Shown piece after piece: positions 11,091 through 23,240 of a stretch of DNA of 64,000 bases. Below the pieces are notes generated by a model. That model had not been told where the DNA came from. It saw only the letters and a list, made by a program, of their open reading frames with translations, and made no database searches. A program made the translations under genes and the position numbers. How positions within the stretch are numbered: the stretch's first letter is position 1; each line of letters starts with the position of its first letter. Origin of the DNA: Mercenaria mercenaria (Eukaryota > Mollusca > Bivalvia > Venerida > Veneridae); contig NC_069367.1 of NCBI RefSeq assembly GCF_021730395.1, forward strand, positions 5,578,501 to 5,642,500, given 5' to 3'.

Positions 11091-11407
11091 GTAGTCGCAA
11101 CTTGACCGCGATGGTTGACCTTAGGCTGATTATTCATATCAATTATTTCATTGTAGAAATCAAGGGTGCTTAGGGATAGCCGTGTATATTTATATGGAAT
11201 GAGTTTGTATACATTGCAGTATCAAAGTATATATACTTACATTTGATCAGTTAAAACTTTCCAATACACTAATTTTTATTTACACAAATTTATATTTCTT
11301 TTTTCTCGTGCAGCCCGTGTTTTACGTACACTCCTTTTCAATAATAGGTTGTGCCGTATTATGTATTATAATGCAAAGGTCAACCATCGGAGTCAAGTTG
11401 CGTCCAC
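11091..11407. mobile_element. TA-flanked MITE, probably Tc1/mariner type
   Basis: The left end reads GTAGTCGCAACTTGACCGCG. The right end reverse-complements to GTGGACGCAACTTGACTCCG; both then continue with ATGGTTGACC. TA lies outside each end (11089-11090 and 11408-11409). The element abuts the preceding MITE, and the paralogous sequence near 51935 lacks both. It has no coding capacity. Confidence 0.72.
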
Positions 11408-11409
11408 TA

Positions 11410-12445
11410 TAGTAATGTTTGAAAATGTGTCGAAAGTTCGTGAACATATTTACTTAAAGGTGCAAAATAAAGACAAATGAATAGACATAAATCTTTAAAA
11501 AAGACTACACATTTTGAAATATAGTACTAAACATTACGATAGCCATGCAATATTCCCTTGAAATCAACACATGTACAGAGAAACAAATGATTGTTTCTGT
11601 ATTTTCTTAGACTGACATAGGGGGTCATTTTGTCCTACTTTCGTGTTTATCGCTTTTCCGTAATCGGTCGGAAATTCCTCGGGATCACGTGATTTTAAAA
11701 TTGTTTCAAACGAATATCCATTTAAGACGCGCAACAAAATAACTGTATTTCCATGATGGTAATTATGCACGACTTGCACGAAAAATATGAGATGTACAAA
11801 ATTTAAATTTAAAATTGACAGTGACATATATTAGGCCAAGACAATGTGTTTAATGTCTAAAATCTTATTAAATTAATGTAGCCATGTGTACATAAATAAG
11901 TGTATTTAGGTAAATTTCAATCATACTTTGTTTCTGCAGTGTAAGACAGTTACTCACTTATATTCTTAAAATTATACTGAAAAGAGATTAAATGAAAAAG
12001 TTTACAGACGAAGTTGTAAAAACACTTTTATTCGGGAAGGGCCTGAATTGTCCTTATGAAAACTTGTAGTATAGCTGTATATTACCTGTATTATAAGAAT
12101 GATTTTCATGAAGTTTTTGTGAGTTATAAAATTGTTGAATTCCATGTGCTAAGTTTGTAAAAATCACGTTACCGTTTGGGCATATGATATATTTTGCATC
12201 TATTTATAAATTATAGCCTCGTTTCGAAGGATTCTTCCGAAAAAGTCCGAAGATGCTCGACGGGTTCGTAAGCAGTCGGAAAGCATACTTTCGGTTTGAC
12301 ATAGGCAACCTTTTTTGTTTATTTGTTAGTTATTCTTGAACCTATTCATGACTATTTGGTCAGAACCGATGCAGTGGGCCATATTTTCAGTAAATAGGAA
12401 GTCTCAGCTACAAACTCTGGTTTTCATATAATACTCGTTCAGGTT
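11410..12445. other. Spacer, nothing recognised beyond a short match to 51.94 kb
   Basis: The first about 50 bases match 51935-51985, which confirms the paralogy of the spacers. Beyond that I see no gene, RNA or repeat I can name. Confidence 0.5.
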
Positions 12446-12449
12446 TTAG

Positions 12450-13310
12450 TATCAGTCCCGGTATCTTTGATCAAGGACATAAATTGATGTTGATAAATTC
12501 TACATCGACGTTTTGACAGAGTAAATATTGGAGTGTTGCGTTTGCTATAAAATATGGTTTAGTAATCTGTAATATTTATTGGTACGCATTGTGTCTGTTG
12601 AATGGATTTAAGGAGGGAGTAAATAAGTTTGAGTGTAAGGGAAGCCTGACAATAAGTTAATTTTACATGAAAGCCATCCTCAAGCCGTTCATAACGCTAA
12701 AAGAATTTTTAAATCGGACCACTATTGAAAAAGATATGCAGTTTGAAATATAAGAAAATGCTTGATCATTGAGTCAGCCATTTTAGTGTTTATGACGCCA
12801 TTTACACACTGCTGAATTCTTTATTAAGCAAATAACCTTTTAAATAGATTAATTTTCATATATTTCTTGAGTGTAAGGTGTATAACATTATAATTTCTTT
12901 CATTATAGTTGGAAAAAGTAGAGAGAATTTAAAAAAAATATACAAAATGTAAGTAAACACAGTTTAAATGTGTATCTAAAATTATAATAAATCCGCCACT
13001 TTGTTTTTCTTTGCCATGGAAACAAAATGGCCGCCAATTTGACTAAATATTTAAATGCTCATAACTTTCATTTTTACTCCGATTTTGAAAATTCTTTCAC
13101 TTCTGTAAATGATTTAAAAAATTCCCAGTTGATGAAATTAACTTCAAAACAACGTTGCCTTTCCCTTTAAAGACGTTTTGATATGTGATCACTGTAAATA
13201 ATATAAATAAGATAAGTTAAGCATGATATATGTTATCTTTAGCTACACGGCAAAAGATGTAATAAAGTTTTAGCAATGAAATACTGTTTGTCTTTTCTGT
13301 ATATCATCTG
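12450..13310. repeat. Paralogous spacer block, matching 52905-53215
   Basis: The parts at 12455-12640 and 13160-13310 match 52905-53080 and 53080-53215 in the same order and orientation. Shared phrases include GACGTTTTGATATGTGATCA and GCAAAAGATGTAATAAA. The intervening 12640-13160 is present only here. Confidence 0.72.
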
Positions 13311-13789
13311 ACATCCTGTGTACCCCCACCCACCTCATGAGATTTATAACCCCCATGTAGATATCTTGTTTAAGTTGAACCAGTACTATATCCTGCTAAA
13401 AGTGAAATAGAGCTTCGACACCAGATTTAACCCAATGTAGTTCATGTCTTGTTTAAGGTGGTAAAAGGTAATTGCTAAACTTTGTGTCTGCTCCGTATTG
13501 TCTAAACTGCTTGAAAGATTTTTATGAAAATAGCATGAACTGTTTTCCTCATAAAGAGGACTTCTAGAGTTTACAAGCCAGACCACTAAGTCCTATAGGT
13601 CAAGGCCACACTTGAAGGTCAAAGTGATTATCATGCATTTTACTTTCCCTGTATCAGAGCGGCGTCTTGGGTGGGGGCGGGGGATGGGGGGTGATGTGCG
13701 GTGATCGCATTTAGTGATAGGTATTAAAATTGTTTGCATGAGCAAGACGTTTGAAAACTTTTCTATATTACTTGTTACTGTAGACTTAC

Positions 13790-14990
13790 ATTTATTAGCG
13801 CGGCAAAAATTTAGCGCAAACGCAATTTTTGGTGAAATATCGAATTAATGCGTGGACGTGAATTAGCGTTCTCGCGAGACCGCTAATTTCTAATTTTAGC
13901 GCTGTTCGAGATGAAGCCCTCGGAGATTTACGGAGATTCACAAAGATTTTCGGAAATAAACTTAACCGTCGGCAATTTTTATGTAATGTGTTTCTGCTGT
14001 AATTATACGTCATACTGATTATGAAATCAACTTTTTTCACTGCTAGCGGGCGAAAGAAAGTACGATTTGTTTGAAATTATTTATTCAAGCGAAATATCAA
14101 ACAAAGTTTCAAGCGCTGGTACAGTGATGAAATTGAACATGCCCTCGCAGAAGGAAACGAGATTGAAAATCAGTGATGAAATTGATGAAATTGAACATGC
14201 CCTCGCAGAAGGAAACGGGATTGAAAATCTTGACGTAAACTTAAAATTGAGTACACTAAAACCTATCGATGCTGTCTGGCTGGTCGATGCACACAGAAAT
14301 GTGAAAAAAGAATCAGTCATGACAGGTGGTGCCTTACAGGTCTAAAGGACACAATCGAAAAAATCTGTTGGCTAAAAACTTTAAAACATGTACCAAGTAT
14401 GACTTTAAGATAGTGTGCCGTGATGATACTTGTATTTTTTCAATGACACTTTCAACTGTGATATAGCTTTTTACGTACATTATATAAGGTATAATATTAC
14501 CTACGTAACTGTGTTTTCTTCTTGTATCTAATTATAATAATCTGCGTGTTTTATATTCTGTATACTAGTTATAATTGCTGATATAAAACGAGATTGTCAC
14601 ACATTTTTATCATTGAATCCCCTTTGTCCTACATGCATTGTGTCTTAATACAAACGTTCATACCTTTCCGTAAACGAACGACTGCAACAACGGACATGCC
14701 CGAAGGTGATACGGAAATCGATAACAACTTGATCAGATGAGAAAAAAAAAAACTACAAGCTTAAATATTTTATTTTGCATGATCATATATTTAAAATAAT
14801 AATATGAACAATAAACAGGAATATCATACGAACCTTAAAATATTAGCAAGCAGTGTAACTAGTGCAAACTCTCAAGAGTATTTATTTGCAAAGTTCGAAG
14901 AAAATGTCATATAATGAAAATGTACATGAAAATGCTTGGACAAATTAATGCGCGGACATTAATTAGCGCCCGTGCGATAAGTAATCATGT
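13790..14990 (+). mobile_element. Possible pogo/Tigger-type DNA transposon remnant
   Basis: Direct repeats of an AATTAATGCG...GGAC...AATTAGCG sequence lie at about 13843-13868 and 14943-14970, flanking the short transposase-like frame at 14130-14345. The ends could not be fixed and no target duplication was seen. The call depends on the weak protein match. Confidence 0.3.
14130..14345 (+). pseudogene. Transposase C-terminus-like fragment (pogo/Tigger, CENP-B-like), tentative
   Basis: A short frame contains DEIEHALAEGNGIENL and DAVWLVDAHRNVKKESVMTG. The second part resembles the tail of Tigger/jerky DDE transposases, where a DA...AW..V..ETI..C pattern precedes the end. A block of about 45 bases (GAACATGCCCTCGCAGAAGG) is duplicated in tandem at 14131 and 14188. 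The first copy reads in another frame, so the locus has been rearranged. There is no plausible start codon. Confidence 0.35.
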
Positions 14991-15609
14991 CGTAATGATA
15001 AAAAGATAGAATCAGCTGTCTAGGGGTTTGTCTAGATTTAACAGTGTCTTAACTCATTCAGCACCTTCATGATTATGCATAGATAGGTAAAGAAAGGCGA
15101 TATTTCAAAATACATTTCATCGGTTGCACACCAGATGTATATTTTACGTGTACATTGTAACTATAGCACAATTTTGCAGTCCTGGGGTTTCTGATACATT
15201 GAAAGAAAGTGGCTAAGGTTACTGACCCCGAATCGTTTCCTTCACATCCGAAAACTATTTTCATTCCCGAAATGTCCTTGTATACATAGGGTTCCTCGAC
15301 AAGTACCAGATTTAAAATGGCAAAACGTCAAAATTGGTAGTGGTATCAAGTAAGTAAGATTAAAAAATAAATATGCGTTTTGACTTTGTTGCAGGTGCGG
15401 TATCATTTTACAGAGTTAATTTTTATGATAATAAAACGTTACCTTCTTTATGACACGATGATACGTTATCGTTGTAACACACGTGTACATAACATGTAAA
15501 AAGGTTATAGCAAATAATACTTTTGCAAAAATGTCGTAAATGAAACTTATTACGAAGTATTGAAATGACTTTTGAGTTCTCTATGACTGCTCAATAATTT
15601 CAAATTTTT
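14991..15609. other. Spacer, nothing recognised
   Basis: No coding frame, RNA gene or repeat was identified. Confidence 0.5.
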
Positions 15610-16813
15610 CTGTGTTAATGTATTTCTCTACCAGTGACACATCTGGATGGAAACCAGTCCCGTGTATGTGACTTTGTTATACCTTATTCAGTCATCGTAG
15701 CAGCAATGAAGATCACGTTTATATGCAATAATATATCTACATCCTTTTTTCAGCAGTACATGTACAGAATGCCAACATACTTATATGCAGTAGCATATCT
15801 TCATCCCCTTTTTCAGTAGTACATATACCGAATCTTAACTTATTTATATGCAAATATATTTATATGCAAATATATTTATATGCAACATCATAAAAATATA
15901 CCCCTTTTTCATCAGTAGTTTATGTATCGAATGCAAAAGCATATCTATACCTACTTTCCAGGACTACATGTACCGACTACAAAATATGTAAGTAAATAAA
16001 ATCTATAAAAAGATCCTCTTGAAGCATAAAATGCAACCAAGCAGAATAATAGCAGACTTAGTTTGATTGAGTCTGTTCATGAGAGGTAATGAGATGTGCA
16101 ACAGCCCTCACGTCCAATAGCAACGGCTTAGGCAGAACTCTGTTACACATTTATTGAATGGACTCCATGAACCCAAAGGGCAGAAAACATAACAACACTG
16201 AACCCATTACTTTTATCTTATACTTAGATGAATATAATACCGGGTAAGATATACGTTCATCTGTATATACATTATGTAATATTTTTGGCTAATCAAGACT
16301 AATAGAATATCTAAACTTCATAACTACTTTAATTAGCATAAAGGCTACAAGTACTAGTATATTGATTATCCACTTAATAACAGTAACATAGAAAAACAGG
16401 TACAAAATATACAGAGATGTACACCAGATGGCCAATGATTCACATCAAAGGCCCTTTTATACTGCTTCCTTGGTTACATAAAAACCATTGTAACTATAAG
16501 ATCCTCTCTGTTGATATAACATACATCATCTTTATATGAGTTTCTACTAGATTCATGTAATCCTTTTTAATACTCATACGGGTACGTCTAGCTATTTATA
16601 CTCTCAATGTATTTTCATTTTGAAAGATATTTGTTTTCAATAAAGACATTCAAATAATTTTTTGGAACAAATCCGCATTATAGATTTCTTGAAATTTTAA
16701 AGTTCTGTCATAATATCACGAAATTGAGAGAAATATTCTAATTGGAATATTGAATTATAGAAAATTTTCGTTGGTCCTGAACTTAGCTTATCTGTAAATT
16801 ATATCAAAAGCAA
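15610..16813 (-). other. 3' flank of TRIM-like copy 2 with a degenerate tandem repeat
   Basis: The region aligns loosely with the 3' flanks of copy 3 (28150-29131) and copy 4 (58570-59373). The GGAAACCAG...GTGACTTTGTTAT stretch is shared with copy 3. From 15700 to 15985 a unit of roughly 70-90 bases containing TATATGCA...CATCCC...TTTCAG(C/T)AGTACATGTA repeats about four times; copy 4 has two or three units at 58675-58825. A partial minus-strand R1 repeat lies near 16055-16120. Confidence 0.6.
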
Positions 16814-18507
16814 CTATTTTATCTCGAATATCTGTATTTTATTATTTCCTTTGCATTTATTTGAAACGGCAAGTTTGGTTTTGTCTTTCGAAACACAAAC
16901 ACGAAACGGATACCTGGTGCTTAATTTATGTGATGATAGGATGACACCAGTTGGAGAAAGCTGTACAATGGAGTGAGTATTTCTACTGCAGACGAATACA
17001 CAGTTCATTGGACCGACAGCAACACCTCTTGGGCCTTGGATTCTGCTATCCTTGACAACGACTCTAGTGTTGGTTGTGACGTCATATATATAAACTACAT
17101 TCTCGTCTTGGTCACTGATTATCACTTTATCACATTCAGTTATATACGTACATGATACTGCAGCAGGCTGATAAGGTTTTGAATGAAATTGTACCGTAAA
17201 GTCTTTCTCCTCTCCCGACAGTGACAGAATACGTGCTAATCTGACGTCATCGTATGCTCCAACAACAAAATTATCGACGTCCTTGACACATATTGAATTG
17301 TATTTTCCGCATACTTGGCACGTTTTGATGTAAGTTATTTCACTAGATTTACTGACCTTCAGAAAGTCTATTGTACCTCCATCACCTTCGACAGATGTTA
17401 TAGTTATCGTATCTCCAGATACAGCAACAACACACAGTGGATGGTTAGACAATTCATAAGAACCAGTTTTCACCAAACAATCATTGAAAACTAGTATTTC
17501 ACAGTTCTTGTTATCTATTACTACAAGTCGTCCATCAGGAAGGAAATCCATTCCTGATAGAAGAGGCACCCCTTGGTCATCTCCAGACTTCTTAAGACCA
17601 ATGGAGTTGATAAGTTTGAGATCTACAGGTCTATATACTTTGTTGGTCTCTATTTTCAGGGTCCCGAGTCTGTCCGTGCCTTCTATTATTCCTTTTATTG
17701 TCGAGGTTTCATTCAGCTCGAAAGACATATCAACAGTTTCAAGCTGATCAAATTCATGCTCGACTTCTTTCTGTGTGATTTTACCTCCTCATTTATTTCA
17801 TGCTCAGCTATGAATCTTTGCACAGCCGTTCCATGAAGACTTACTTTATTTAGAAACTTCAAGGATGTCTGAAGCTGCTTAGCCAAACGGTCACATTTGG
17901 AAAGACCCTCGTTTCCTTTGGCAAATTAAAGCTTCAAGAATGTAGCGCTATCTTTCTCTACGTCATGCAAAAGATCATCGAACTTTTTATTCATCTGAGC
18001 TCTTATATTGTTGATCTTTTCTGGCAGAGCTTTTACAGTGTCACGTAACGATATCTTGAACAAATTCCAATGCATTACAACGGATTTACATAATTCTTTT
18101 GCACCAAGCAGACGTGATCGTATTTCCATACCCGTTTCTTCGGAAACAACTGCGATGTTTTGTATTTCCACTACACTGTCACATGTCCGGTGATTAATTA
18201 TGGCACAAGTACTGCAACAAAGCTTATCATGATCATTACATAGAAACTCGAATAATTTCACGTGTGTTTCACACCGGTCCAGTCCTTCCATATCGAATTT
18301 AACTGGTTTTGTCGTGATTTCACTTGCCTTTGCCATCTTGTGACCTTTCATAACATCAAAAAAGTTATGAACGTCCGCGCACTGTGTACATTGAAAATTG
18401 TCACAATCATAACAAAACACTGAAGCAACTGTCTTTTTATCCTTTCGTGTACATTGTAAACAGAACTCTTCCCTAACCTGGTCATTTTCTTCTCGCACGT
18501 CAGCCAT
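16814..18507 (-). pseudogene. TRIM-like copy 2, disabled B-box/coiled-coil/propeller gene
   Basis: This is the second array member. The N-terminal part (to 17932) has both B-boxes and the start of the coiled coil, with all zinc ligands kept. Compared with its relatives it lacks about four codons just before the first B-box cysteine. A CAG codon has become TAA at about 17929, after about 192 codons. One base is missing near 17775, before the propeller, which then reads openly for 304 codons to the usual end. A truncated two-B-box protein could still be made and might act as a dominant partner for sister proteins through its B-boxes; that is speculation. The propeller is closest to copy 3. The upstream GTG-initiated extension is ignored because the ATG at 18505-18507 aligns with the other starts. 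Confidence 0.85.
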
Positions 18508-20463
18508 TTTATATTTGAATAACTTGTTTACCACCGTTGTCACGTTAAAATCAATATGGAATGAGGAAGTATATTATCTTTTTATGTAAAGATAAACAAT
18601 TCGCACAGGGTTAACTTGATTTAAATCATACACATTAAGCAATACATATTAACGTCAATGATACCAGTTAAACTTTGTCTGCTCAGTAGTACTTCTGCAA
18701 TAATCTTATTTTCTGTTTGATGGTTGAACACATTTTAATGGAAAGTTTATATGTTTATATAGTCTCCACCAATGATATTTATAAGCTCATTCAATACATG
18801 GTATTGTTTGTTACTGTCCGAAACTGGAGTAAATATAGTTCTAGAAGTTTATGATTTCAATAAAAAATATGTGCGTTTTAATGCTTTATTGCGTTAGATG
18901 ATTTCAAACGTTTCAGGGAAAACTAGATCTTCACATTTTTTTATTCACAGATATCCATGTTTGTTCAGTTTTACAGTTTTGTTACGGGCAAAAGGGTATA
19001 TTGGTAACTACATAACTTACGCATTTAATTTCAAGGATTTTGCAAGTGCTCTCCTTTTGGAAAAATAACCACTCTACAGAGCTTATGAAAATGGAATCAT
19101 TACACAGAAACAACATTACTGAGAGGCCAGACAAAAATAAAAGATTAAAAAAGTAATGTGGTCTTGTTTCAGGGCAGGTTTGGCTTTTATTTTCATAATA
19201 TCATCTAAGCTTGGTATCTCTAACTTCTACTGAGATCGGATAAATTACTCTTACGTTAAGATAAGAGGATTCATATATTAACCAACGGGTTGGTTACATG
19301 AAAAATTGTTTTACTTTCTCATGGACAACATCGTCCCAGACAATTTCAATTACGAAAAAGACACAGATGATAAAAAGGCGACATATGAACAGTTCATTTT
19401 AGGATAGATGTATTTTCTTTGTGTTTCATTTTCAGAATGTTACAAAATATGTACATCACAGTCAAACGACAAATCAAAGGAAAGGACTTTGTACTAGGGA
19501 TAAACTTCAATTAACAAATAATCGAGGCTTTCGAGTGGTTTTTCGTCTAGTTTACCACGGTTCATCGTTCAGTTGCTTCAGTATTTAACCACTCGGGTTC
19601 AGGCTTTCGAGTGGTTTATCGTCTAATTTACCACGATTCATAGTTCAGATGCGTAGGAATTGAACCACGAGGGCGTTGTAAATTAGACGATAAATCACAA
19701 GAAGGCCTGGATTGTTTTCATTTTGACATGCTTATTGGCATATCTTAATAAATATTATGCTGGACTTCATTTACACGAATTACGAGGAGTATTGTATCGG
19801 ATGTCATGCGGCAATTTTACGCCATGAATAATTGACGCCATAATGTTCTCTTTTCGGTCCGCGCCTCAACCGTTGTTTATCGCAGAATATACAGAGCTTG
19901 ATTTCCTTCTTTGTTTAACTGGAAATCAAATCAAGCCATGTTAGAAGGCATAATAAATACAATTCTAACATGTCTCGATTTGATTCCAGTTAAACAAAGA
20001 AGAAAATCAAACTCTATATATTTAAGAAATAATAAATCTGTACCTATATTTTATCAGTTAATAAAATATGGGCAGGAGTTTGGATGCGTAATAATCAAAT
20101 CACGAGTGCGTAGCACGAGTGCTTTAATTATCCGCATCCGAACGACTGCTCATATTTTATTAACTGATAAAATTATTAGAACATATTTATTATTTCGATT
20201 CTAACAACGCAAATAATTCGCATTTTACAGTACTACATGTTCAGCGTAATGCGTCATTCGGATCATATGCAGTTACAATTTACTCCCATGGTTAGGAAGT
20301 GTTGCATAGCCAATGGAACGTATAGATATTTGTTCATTTTTTATTAGAATTTTGAGAAGTATTTATAAACTAGTTATCTAACAGCTTGAAAATTATTTAT
20401 GAACCGAATAATCAAATAAGGTTTGTTGACCCTATATTACGAGTTACAAACTTAACTTTTATA

Positions 20464-20516
20464 TGACGTCACATCAATTATGACGTCATAATTTATGTCA
20501 TACATTTATGACGTCA
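20464..20516. promoter_or_regulatory. Cluster of three CRE-like palindromes
   Basis: TGACGTCA occurs at 20464-20471, 20481-20488 and 20509-20516. This is the full CREB/ATF site. The cluster lies inside the hairpin element about 2 kb upstream of copy 2, and all three are kept upstream of copy 4. Regulatory use is inferred only from the motif. Confidence 0.5.
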
Positions 20517-20846
20517 CCACTGAATCATAATTGGGCTAATTGAATTCGCTCTTAGAGATCAAAACGTGTTTTACGGTCCTACACATAAGTCAATATGACT
20601 TTTTATCATAATTATGATTTTGAAATGTTGTTTTCAACCATTTGGCCCTGAAATAATTCGTATATAATGGAAGAGAAGTAGAATCTCTTATGTCACAGTC
20701 GTAGGGGGTGAAATGTAACAGACAACCATATTTTATCGTAGATTCATGTATACGCGATTTCGCTAGGTTTATATAGCAATTGCTGCGGATCGTGTTAGAA
20801 TCTGCGATAAACAACGGTTGACGCGCGGACAGGTAAGAGAGCATTA

Positions 20847-20866
20847 TGACGTCAATTATGACGTCA
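20847..20866. promoter_or_regulatory. Two further CRE-like palindromes
   Basis: TGACGTCA at 20847-20854 and 20859-20866, spaced 12 bases apart within the right inverted repeat of the hairpin element. The left repeat carries decayed versions with GACGCCA. Confidence 0.45.
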
Positions 20867-21430
20867 TATCGCCGCATGACGTTCGATACATTACTCCTCG
20901 CGTAAACGAAGTCCAGTATAATATCTGTTGAAATATATCAATGAGCATGTCAGAATGAAAACAATCAAGGCCTTCTTGTTATTTATCGTCTAATTTACCA
21001 CGGTTCATCGTTCAGATGCTTCAGTATTTAACCACTCGGGCTAACGCCCTCGTGGTTCAATTCCTACGCATCTGAACGCTGAACCGTGGTAAATCAGACG
21101 ATAAACAACTCGAAGGCCTTGATTATTTGCTAAATAACATTTATTGCAACTTTCATTTCAGAGTGCCAAACAAAGACAGGGCATTAATTTGTCTGATGAG
21201 GGACACTGAAAATAAACTGTAACAACGGAAGATATTATCCATATAAAAGCCTTACGATCATTTAAAAAGAACAAGTTTACTTTGTTTAATACCTAAGGAG
21301 CATATTTTTATTTTGTGTTGCCTCTCAATACTGTTGTATCTATTTAATGCAAAAAATTGATAAACCCAGTATAGTGATTTTTTTATGAAAGGACAATTTT
21401 CGCAAGACCCGTAGAATTAACCCTGTCACT

Positions 21431-21894
21431 TATGCCAATATAACTTGCCCTCAGAATAATTCATAACAGTTGTTAAATCGAACAACATGTGTATTTGTCA
21501 ACAATATCGAATATATTAAGGAAATGTTGTTGTTTAACAGCTGTGTGGACAGCTTTTTATTCGGCTTGAAAATCGTGTCTCTTAGACGGAAATTCAGACA
21601 CAAAATAGAGGAAATTCCTATACCCGTGTCAAAATTTCGTCTGATGCAGTACGTATTAGTATGAGTAGACAAATACACTATACCAAATGATACTTATTCT
21701 AATTCATGACACGATGAATATAAGTTCATCTGATTATTAAAGTAAGAGGCAGTTGTTGACAGAATAAAATCATGCCCACTTTAATTCCGTCTAACTCAGC
21801 AGTATGATGATGGGCATGGCCACATTCCGCTTTTGATTTGGAGAGAAAAGGAAAGAAGTGTATATCATATGAAAAACGTTGATAATGACAATCG
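21431..21894. other. Spacer block related to 35490-35760
   Basis: This segment shares GTCAACAATATCGAAT and neighbouring words with 35490-35760 upstream of copy 3. No gene is present. Confidence 0.55.
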
Positions 21895-22125
21895 TTTTGC
21901 TTGCAATACCTTCCAGCGTATGTTTCTTTGATTGGCGCTTACAATATACAAATTCAGATTTATGTGTATTTTTGGTCTAGGAACATTTTCAAAAGTATTT
22001 CAATTGGTAACGAAAACTTATCACAACTTGTAATAGGCAGAGTTGAGTTGATGTTTTATTTATTGGGAAAATGGGATTGTGTTACTGCGTTATTAATGGG
22101 ATCTGGATGGTTTAGCTTCAGGTGA
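21895..22125 (+). pseudogene. Fragment related to the 23.2-kb gene
   Basis: The reading YLPAYVSLIGAYN followed by IQIYVY matches the middle frame of the downstream locus (PVYVAMIGAH then TEVYLC at about 24172-24230), and the nucleotides match too. Only this short C-terminal piece is left, which indicates a duplicated and largely deleted relative in the same orientation. Confidence 0.5.
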
Positions 22126-23071
22126 TTCATAAAGTCTATGATGATACATTGAAAGTGAAAAGTTGCATTAAATATAAGCTATTAGGCTATCTCTTTTGAT
22201 TAGATCAGCAATGTATATATGAGGTAATTAACAAAGTACTCGCAACAGATAATATTGATATAAAGTATACAAATGAAGAAGATTATATACTTTAATCAAT
22301 AAATAAATGAAATGCCAATTTGGTTTCGTAAATTATTAATCTTTCTGCTTGTATCTGTACATTCTTTGATAAAGATTTAATTATTATCAAACTTAATTCA
22401 ATCGACTGAAGTCAATATTAGGTCTATTCCAAAATACTTTTCAACTGAATAGGTCTCAAACACGTTTCATACTTAATTGAATATTTCAACACTATTTACG
22501 GTACAGCCGTTCATCATAAAACGTGTCACATTAACTCGCATATTGCATTTCCTGGATCATCGGTTGTATAAACTTTACACTATTACAAAATAGTAGATGC
22601 ATTTCAGTTTCTATTTTTGCCATTCTACAGCACAAAAATGATAATACGTAATTTCCCGAATACTTAAAGTCATAGCTAGGATAATCAGAAGCATATGTGT
22701 ATACACATCACACTCTTGAAAGTGCGACACAAATAAACATCTACTTATGAGTCATGTAGGATTGAGGGTGGTAATTTGCATTGTTTCATTATGAACAATA
22801 GGCAATTCAGACACAGTATGATGAGTTTCTGTAAAGAAACCTGTAAATGGGAGTATATGAAAAGGAAATAAACAAGTAATACATGCATATTTATTATTCT
22901 GAAACATATTCAACACATGTGTCTGTTAAATGAAAAGATAGTAAATAGAGTACTCGATCCTCAAAGATATCTGCTAAAGAAAATTGACCGCGTTATGATA
23001 AAATGGAAAAACAGCATGTGACAGTTGATTTATCAGTAAGGATTTTAAATTGAATAACTACTTACAGTGCC
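22126..23071. other. Spacer upstream of the 23.2-kb gene
   Basis: The part at 22380-22600 matches 36870-37100 (for example GAATATTTCAACACTATTTA and CATCGGTTGTATAAAC). No gene is visible. Confidence 0.6.
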
Positions 23072-23079
23072 TATATAAG
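23072..23079 (+). promoter_or_regulatory. Candidate TATA box
   Basis: TATATAAG lies about 165 bases upstream of the ATG at 23241, which would give a 5' leader of about 135 bases. AT-rich context makes chance occurrence likely enough to keep confidence low. Confidence 0.35.
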
Positions 23080-23240
23080 AAGAGGAACCTTGGAAAATTC
23101 TAGAATATATACATTTCAAATCGACCTACGACGGAAAAATTTACGTTAAATATAGATTGAGACGTAGTAGTGCCGTTATTATGATTTGTAGATTAATTCG
23201 TAAATATTGATTCTTTTTCATCGTGTTCATAACTTTAAAT

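Larger units (their letters stand above)
19515..21129. mobile_element. Non-autonomous foldback element made of consecutive hairpins
   Basis: The outer ends are long imperfect inverted repeats of roughly 370 bp, starting CAAATAATC(G/A)AGGC. Inside are three more palindromes: 19893-20015 (arms with TTTGTTTAACTGGAA), 20027-20195 (arms with TTTTATCAGTTAATAAAATA), and the right-end palindrome 20966-21121, whose arms contain TTTACCACGGTTCA. It encodes no protein. The target duplication is not resolved; TTAA or CTAA flanks are possible. An identical element sits at the same place upstream of copy 4, so it inserted before that block was copied. Confidence 0.8.
18508..21430 (-). repeat. Recent duplication: 5' flank of copy 2, matching 61102-64000
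   Basis: Over the first about 960 bases only about a dozen differences from 61102-62100 were counted by eye, including a 5-base indel. The match continues to the window end. Identity drops to about 80 percent as soon as the coding sequence begins. The block includes the putative promoter region, a TTAAAATCAATATGGAATGA leader and the hairpin-rich element at 19515-21129. Confidence 0.9.

Noticed and set aside
14067-14345. A 92-codon free-standing gene
   Set aside because: It lacks an ATG start, contains an out-of-frame tandem duplication and ends like a transposase tail. Treated as a remnant.
20966-21121. tRNA-like B box (GGTTCAATTCC) in the hairpin element arms
   Set aside because: There is no A box at the right distance and no cloverleaf; the palindrome explains the sequence.
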